Below are positions 59,052 to 64,000 of a DNA stretch of 64,000 bases, one piece after another. The stretch comes from Chryseobacterium sp. GVT01B (GTDB taxonomy: Bacteria > Bacteroidota > Bacteroidia > Flavobacteriales > Weeksellaceae). The stretch covers positions 186,001 through 250,000 of the forward strand of contig NZ_JAHXYI010000006.1 in the NCBI RefSeq assembly GCF_019970045.1, in the 5' to 3' direction. Under the pieces are notes generated by a model. That model was not told the origin of the DNA. It did no database searches and worked only from the letters and a program-made list of their open reading frames with translations. The number at the start of each line of letters is the position of its first letter. Within the stretch, counting starts at the first letter, position 1. The position numbers and the translations under genes were made by a program.

Positions 59052-62045
59052 TTATTCCATTAGTTTTTTTAGCGCTTCATAAACTTTTTTCCAAGCACTA
59101 TCTTGAAGATGAGATTCCCATAATCTAATTGGTTTGATATTATTTTTCTCATCTTGCGGCACAAAATAGTAATCACCCATTTTTACTTTTTGGTCTTCAT
59201 CATTATCAATATATAAATCGAGGTCAAATATTGTACAATCAGAAATCATAATGGGCAATATTTTTACTTTATTTTCTATTCTTTTTTTCATTGCATTTTG
59301 AAGTTCGTGATTATAAATAAAATCTGATCCTATAAAATCTTGACTTACCAACATAATTATAATATCTGCCTCATCCAATTTATCAAAGATTTCTTGCTGG
59401 ACTTCAACACCGGCTTGTAATTTTAAATCTTGCCAAATATTTATCTTCCCACTTCGTTCTAAAGGTTTTAAAAAAGTCATTAGTCTTTGTTTCTCAATCA
59501 CATCTTCATGACTGTAAGAAATAAATATTTTCTTCATATTTTTTATATTTTTATTATTACTAAAATGTTTAAAATTTAAACTTTTCAAAATTACTGTCTT
59601 ATCAAAATCAAGTCCACTATTATTTATATTAATTCTATAGCCGTTAATAAGACTAGAAGAAAATTCATCACTTTCCAATAAATTATAGTGTATAAAATTT
59701 TTATTATCTGTGGAAAGGTATAGATCATTTGGAAACTTATTATATTTTTTTTCTGTTAAAAGAATATCAGTATCCCTAATTTGATTTTCTTCTAATTCAA
59801 TCTGTTCATTTTCAATATTTTTATCCAAATAAGTATTCAAAATATCAAAAAATATTTCTCTTTCTAAAGTTTTAGTATCAAAATTATTTTCTTTGGGAAT
59901 AATTCCAACACTAATAATTAACTTTTCATAATCAAGTTTAACTAACACTTTTGCATTCTGATTTTTTGCAGTAAAAACTAACTGGTCTTTTTTATAAAAT
60001 TTTTTTTCAGGATTTCCGCCATACAGACAAATTAATTGGTTTATAAATCCAAATGGAATAAAGTTTTCAAATTTTAAGATAAAATTAAACTGATTAAAAT
60101 CTCCAAAGATGAAATAGTCATCATCTTCATCGGTTGTAGATTTTAAATAACCAGGAATTATATATTTAGCGGGATCTGATTTATTATCAAAAAAAATTAC
60201 TTTATTGTATTTCAGTAACTCTAATAAATTTTTATTTTTAATTTTCGCTTCAAAAATATTTTGAGGAACTTCTCCATTATACTTCCTTAAAGTAACTTCA
60301 TTAAATATCCTATATATATCTCTTACTGTCTTCGCAGGATTTAACCAAACTACATCATTTAAATCTAAACTATTTTTGTAGTAAAGAACTAATCCTTTTT
60401 TTGAAAGTTGATCTAATTCAGCTTTCAAAAGATTCATCTCACTCTTTTTTTTATGATAAAAAGGGAGCAATTGACTTACTTTAATTTCATTAAGCTTTTT
60501 GTTATTAACAATAAATTTATAAAGATCAAATTCCTCTGAAGCCACTTCCTTTTCTGGTCTATTAGTAATAATATTTAATATTTCTTCTTTAAAACTATGT
60601 AAAGTAAGATTATACATTTTATTATTTTCAAAGCTTAGCTTGTCAAGACTTAAATAAACATGTCGTATAGTATTATCATTAAGCAATATATCTTGGTGAT
60701 GTTTTTCAGAATAAGTTTGTATTTGGAATATATTTTTCTGATCACTAGTAAACTCATCTAACTGATCAACATAATCAATCTGACCTAGCCAATATCTACG
60801 ATTAAAATTTATATTCTTTTCTCCTTTGGAGTCAGTTTTATATTTATTAACATCAGAATTTTTGTTCCAAAAAAGAAGATTTGTTGAAGACTGTGTCAAA
60901 AATGCTTTATAAACACCATGATAATAATCTTGCCCTCCAAAATCATAAAAAATAGCTTGGGGAATTTCATCTTTAACCTTCTTATTCTTAAATTGTGATA
61001 TTTGCAATATATGTGTTGAATTACTTGTTTCTATTTCACTAGAAAAAAAGTAATTTAAAAATGTGGATTTCCCACATGCATGATTCCCCAATAAACAAAT
61101 TTTTAAAGGTAATCTAACTCTAATTTTAGCAGCTTGATACTTTATAATTTCATTAATAATAACATCGTAATGATTTTTTTCAGAACCTAATATTATATTA
61201 TTATTTTCTAATATTATATTATTATTTATTATTATTTGATTTAAATACTTTAATTCCAATAACTCCTTTATATCTTCAAAATTTGAAATATAATTATTTG
61301 AAATATCAAGATTCTTTAATTTCTTTAAATTTGAAATTTGGTTTAGATTATTAATTTGATTATTTCTAATACGTATATTATGTAAATCCGGTAAGTCATC
61401 TAAATTTTCAATTTTAGTTATCTGGTTATAACTTAAATAAATTGAACGTAACTTTTTTAAATTTTCTAAGCCTTCTATTTTCTTAATTTTATTTGCTCCT
61501 AAGTATAGATAGCGAAGATTAATTACATTTTCTAGGTTTTTAATTTTATTAATTTCTGTACCATTAATTGATAACCATTCTAAATTAACAAGATTATGTA
61601 AACCTTCTATTGTATCTAATTTTTCATTCCAGTTTAATTTTAAATCATATAATTTTGACAACCCATCTAGCCCACTTATCTTTTTTAATTTATTATATGA
61701 TAAGTCGAGAAATCTTAAATTCTTTAAATTTTCTAAATTTTTAATTTCTGAAATTCTATTATTGGATAAATATAAATCTTTAAGATTTAAAAGATTATTG
61801 ACTCCCTTAATTTCAGTAATTTCATTTTCCTCGATTACCAATTTTTCTAGATAAACAAATTCATCTAGCCCTTTTATTTCATTGATACCATTTCCTGATA
61901 AATTAATTGCTATTACATTATTATCCTTATCAATTTGGTAACAATTTTTATGAGCTATTCTTGAAATTATATTTTCATTACCTACTAAATTCAAGTTGAA
62001 ATTAAATATCTTTTCAAGTTGAACAATTTGTTCTGATTTCTCCAT
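59052..62045 (-). CDS. LRR-Roc-COR-TIR protein (ROCO-type candidate immune receptor)
   Basis: 997 residues from ATG 62045 (MEKSEQIVQLEKIF); the frame stays open upstream, but a -7 box at 62064 supports this start. Order: ten or more SDS22-type leucine-rich repeats (~44-270, unit LxxLRxLxLSxNxIxKIxxLxNL), a Roc GTPase with P-loop GNHACGKST (~320-328) and DFGGQ (~368-372), a COR-like stretch (~525-600, KKGLVLYYKNSLDLNDVVWL), a middle region and a TIR domain from ~837 (MKKIFISYSHEDV). The TIR has SQDFIGSDFIYNHEL with Glu914 at the usual NADase position. More AT-rich than its neighbours, so probably acquired. Antiphage or cell-death signalling is inference. Confidence 0.9.
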   Translation of the reverse strand: MEKSEQIVQLEKIFNFNLNLVGNENIISRIAHKNCYQIDKDNNVIAINLSGNGINEIKGLDEFVYLEKLVIEENEITEIKGVNNLLNLKDLYLSNNRISEIKNLENLKNLRFLDLSYNKLKKISGLDGLSKLYDLKLNWNEKLDTIEGLHNLVNLEWLSINGTEINKIKNLENVINLRYLYLGANKIKKIEGLENLKKLRSIYLSYNQITKIENLDDLPDLHNIRIRNNQINNLNQISNLKKLKNLDISNNYISNFEDIKELLELKYLNQIIINNNIILENNNIILGSEKNHYDVIINEIIKYQAAKIRVRLPLKICLLGNHACGKSTFLNYFFSSEIETSNSTHILQISQFKNKKVKDEIPQAIFYDFGGQDYYHGVYKAFLTQSSTNLLFWNKNSDVNKYKTDSKGEKNINFNRRYWLGQIDYVDQLDEFTSDQKNIFQIQTYSEKHHQDILLNDNTIRHVYLSLDKLSFENNKMYNLTLHSFKEEILNIITNRPEKEVASEEFDLYKFIVNNKKLNEIKVSQLLPFYHKKKSEMNLLKAELDQLSKKGLVLYYKNSLDLNDVVWLNPAKTVRDIYRIFNEVTLRKYNGEVPQNIFEAKIKNKNLLELLKYNKVIFFDNKSDPAKYIIPGYLKSTTDEDDDYFIFGDFNQFNFILKFENFIPFGFINQLICLYGGNPEKKFYKKDQLVFTAKNQNAKVLVKLDYEKLIISVGIIPKENNFDTKTLEREIFFDILNTYLDKNIENEQIELEENQIRDTDILLTEKKYNKFPNDLYLSTDNKNFIHYNLLESDEFSSSLINGYRININNSGLDFDKTVILKSLNFKHFSNNKNIKNMKKIFISYSHEDVIEKQRLMTFLKPLERSGKINIWQDLKLQAGVEVQQEIFDKLDEADIIIMLVSQDFIGSDFIYNHELQNAMKKRIENKVKILPIMISDCTIFDLDLYIDNDEDQKVKMGDYYFVPQDEKNNIKPIRLWESHLQDSAWKKVYEALKKLME

Positions 62046-62063
62046 GATGATTAGTCTTTTCCC

Positions 62064-62071
62064 CAAAAATA
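62064..62071 (-). promoter_or_regulatory. -7 promoter box of the ROCO-TIR gene
   Basis: Minus-strand TATTTTTG fits TAnnTTTG and is 19 bases upstream of ATG 62045. It overlaps the open frame upstream of that ATG, which favours 62045 as start. Confidence 0.5.
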
Positions 62072-62074
62072 AAT

Positions 62075-62103
62075 AAAAAAACCACAATTTTCATTGTGGT
62101 TTT
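62075..62103 (-). terminator. Terminator of uvrA
   Basis: Perfect 11-base stem AAAACCACAAT / ATTGTGGTTTT with a TTTC loop and a minus-strand T-run (TTTTTTTATTTA). It starts 22 bases after the uvrA stop and separates it from the ROCO-TIR gene. Confidence 0.93.
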
Positions 62104-62124
62104 CCGTAATATATTTCTATAATT

Positions 62125-64000
62125 CTATTCCAGTTCCCTCTTCAAGAACTTCCCAGTCAAGCTTTTCTTAGACTTCACAATTTCTTCAGGGGTACCCTGT
62201 GCTACGATCTGTCCGCCATGCTTTCCTCCTTCTGGTCCAACGTCGATGATATGGTCTGCTAATTTGATTACATCCATATTATGTTCGATGATAATGAACG
62301 AGTTTCCAAGTTCTACCAATTGATTGATGGCTTCCATCAGGATTTTTACATCTTCAAAATGCAGTCCTGTCGTTGGCTCATCAAGGATATAAAGGGTGTT
62401 TCCGGTTTGTCTTTTCGCTAATTCGGTTGCTAACTTGATACGCTGCGCTTCACCTCCTGAAAGGGTTGTTGACTGCTGTCCAAGCGTAATATATCCTAAA
62501 CCTACGTCCTGTAATGTTTTCACTTTTGCAAAAATCTTAGGAATCGGCTGGAAGAAATCTACCGCTTCATCAATGGTCATATCCAGAACATCAGAAATCG
62601 ATTTTCCTTTGTAACGAACTTCAAGGGTTTCTCTGTTGAAACGTTTTCCGTTACATGTTTCACAATGAACATATACATCCGGAAGGAAATTCATTTCAAT
62701 AACTTTCAATCCACCACCCTGACAGGTTTCGCATCTTCCGCCTTTTACATTGAAAGAGAATCTTCCCGGTTTGTAACCACGGATTTTACTTTCCGGAAGT
62801 TCCGCAAAAAGGTTTCTGATATCCGTAAACATTCCTGTATAGGTAGCAGGATTAGAACGTGGTGTTCTTCCGATTGGTGTTTGATCTACGTCTACAATTT
62901 TATCAATATTCTCCAGTCCTTCAATTTTTTTGTAAGGCAAAGGCTCCTGAACTGCTCTGTAGAAGTGTTTGTTAAGGATCGGATATAGTGTTCCGTTAAT
63001 CAGGGAAGATTTTCCGCTTCCTGAAATTCCGGTTACTACTACCAGTTTTCCAAGAGGAACATCCAGGGTTACGTTTTTAAGGTTGTTACCCGTTGCTCCT
63101 TTTAAAACAATATTTTTACCGCTTCCTGCTCTTCTTTCTTCAGGAATTGCAATTTTTCTTTTTCCATTGATGTATTGAGCAGTGATGGTATCTGCTTTCA
63201 ACAAATCTTTTGGTTTTCCCTGCCAAAGGATTTCTCCACCGAATTTTCCGGCTCTTGGACCAATATCCAATACCTCATCGGCTTCAAGAATCATGTCTTT
63301 GTCATGTTCTACCACCAATACAGAGTTTCCGATATCTCTAAGGTTTTTCAGGGAATGAATCAGTCTTTCGTTATCTCTCTGGTGAAGCCCGATACTCGGT
63401 TCATCAAGAATGTATAGTACATTGACCAATTGAGATCCAATTTGTGTCGCCAGACGGATTCTCTGTGATTCTCCTCCTGAAAGGGTTTTTGAACTTCTGC
63501 TCAAACTTAAATAGTCCAATCCTACATCCAGCAAAAACTGAAGTCTGGTTTCAATTTCTTTTAAGATCTCATGAGCAATAATTTTATTTTTTTCTGAGAA
63601 TTTATCTCTAACATCAGCTAACCAGTCTTTTAAGTCTGATAAGCTTAAACCATTGATCTCAGCAATATTTTTACCGTCAATTTTAAAACTTAAGCTTGAA
63701 GGCTGAAGACGTGTTCCATGACATTCCGGGCAGGTTTCTTCTGTTGTGAAGTGTCTTTCCAGCAAAATGGCTTCATAAGATTCTCTTTCCTCAATAATTT
63801 CTTCCATGAAAGCAATCAGACCGTCAAAGCCAATCTTAATTTTCTTGGTAATTCCGGCGTATTTCAGGTCTTTATTGAATTCTTTATGACATCCGTTGTA
63901 GATATAATCCAATGCTTCTTCAGGAATATCCTGCAAAGGCGTTGTTAATCCCAGTCCGAAAATCTCAAGAATATTTTTAATCTGGGAAAGAATCCATTTG
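62125..64000 (-). CDS. uvrA: Excinuclease ABC subunit A (5' end outside window)
   Basis: Damage-recognition ATPase of nucleotide excision repair. The frame is open to the window edge; the in-window part is 624 residues, about the C-terminal two thirds of a ~940-residue protein. Motifs: zinc-binding CPECHGTRLQPSSLSF, first ABC signature KTLSGGESQRIRLATQI, VLYILDEPSIGLHQRDNERL, second Walker A VTGISGSGKSSLINGTL, second zinc finger CETCQGGGLKVIEM with CETCNGKRF, second signature TTLSGGEAQRIKLATEL and LYILDEPTTGLHFEDV. The initiation site is not visible. Confidence 0.97.
   Translation of the reverse strand, partial: KWILSQIKNILEIFGLGLTTPLQDIPEEALDYIYNGCHKEFNKDLKYAGITKKIKIGFDGLIAFMEEIIEERESYEAILLERHFTTEETCPECHGTRLQPSSLSFKIDGKNIAEINGLSLSDLKDWLADVRDKFSEKNKIIAHEILKEIETRLQFLLDVGLDYLSLSRSSKTLSGGESQRIRLATQIGSQLVNVLYILDEPSIGLHQRDNERLIHSLKNLRDIGNSVLVVEHDKDMILEADEVLDIGPRAGKFGGEILWQGKPKDLLKADTITAQYINGKRKIAIPEERRAGSGKNIVLKGATGNNLKNVTLDVPLGKLVVVTGISGSGKSSLINGTLYPILNKHFYRAVQEPLPYKKIEGLENIDKIVDVDQTPIGRTPRSNPATYTGMFTDIRNLFAELPESKIRGYKPGRFSFNVKGGRCETCQGGGLKVIEMNFLPDVYVHCETCNGKRFNRETLEVRYKGKSISDVLDMTIDEAVDFFQPIPKIFAKVKTLQDVGLGYITLGQQSTTLSGGEAQRIKLATELAKRQTGNTLYILDEPTTGLHFEDVKILMEAINQLVELGNSFIIIEHNMDVIKLADHIIDVGPEGGKHGGQIVAQGTPEEIVKSKKSLTGKFLKRELE

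Noticed and set aside
59052..62045. Plant-like TIR-NBS-LRR resistance protein
   Set aside because: The nucleotide-binding unit is Roc with DFGGQ and a COR-like segment, and the LRRs are N-terminal; NB-ARC motifs are absent.
62046..62087. Longer N-terminus for the ROCO-TIR protein
   Set aside because: The extension overlaps the -7 box and the uvrA terminator hairpin.

Overview
The window looks like chromosomal DNA of a flavobacterium, most likely Chryseobacterium or a close relative. It is AT-rich. Promoters follow the Bacteroidota TTG-N(17-23)-TAnnTTTG pattern. The short primary sigma factor, GLPGLI and HYC_CC_PP proteins, heptose-type LPS (KdsA, KdsB), a sphingolipid-type oxoamine synthase and menaquinone genes all fit that assignment, which rests on recognised protein families and not on a database search. 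Both ends are cut: the 3' part of rpoD at the left edge and the C-terminal two thirds of uvrA at the right edge.

Layout. 1-6.9 kb (+): rpoD, a lipoprotein, a GNAT acetyltransferase, an FAD monooxygenase, an S9 peptidase, then a small secreted cysteine protein paired with a GLPGLI protein. 6.9-12 kb (-): a copper-handling cluster in the order HYC_CC_PP, DUF3347, a multicopper oxidase fused to two metal-binding domains and a barrel-like tail, a second DUF3347 lipoprotein, and a haem-binding protein. 12-21 kb (-): a TonB-dependent receptor, kdsA, a DUF1697 protein and two large membrane glycosyltransferase-like proteins. 21-28 kb (+): a cysteine-synthase-like enzyme, a serine-palmitoyltransferase-like enzyme, a DMT exporter, an orphan beta-helix-like protein and a radical SAM protein. 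28-31 kb (-): a secreted protein and atpD-atpC. 31-33 kb (+): ribF and an acyltransferase. 33-47.9 kb: mostly minus-strand housekeeping and envelope genes (kdsB, PAP2, a second small-protein/GLPGLI pair, aminotransferase, phosphohexomutase, GT2). 48 kb: the SRP RNA. 48-55 kb (-): MBL hydrolase, SRPBCC, menA, menB, a TPR protein and gyrA. 55-58 kb: DUF4286, two tandem small lipoproteins, GNAT, DUF421. 58-62 kb: a small lipoprotein, a double-glycine-leader peptide, a secreted TonB-C-like protein and a 997-residue LRR-Roc-COR-TIR protein, followed by uvrA.

The most unusual items are the LRR-ROCO-TIR protein (a candidate single-gene immune receptor in an AT-rich slot next to uvrA), a 44-residue GG-leader peptide with four cysteines not far from it, the twice-occurring small-secreted-protein/GLPGLI pair, the fused copper oxidase with a phased triple palindrome just upstream, and several interspersed palindromic or heptamer repeat families. 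No tRNA, rRNA, CRISPR array, insertion sequence or integrase was recognised.
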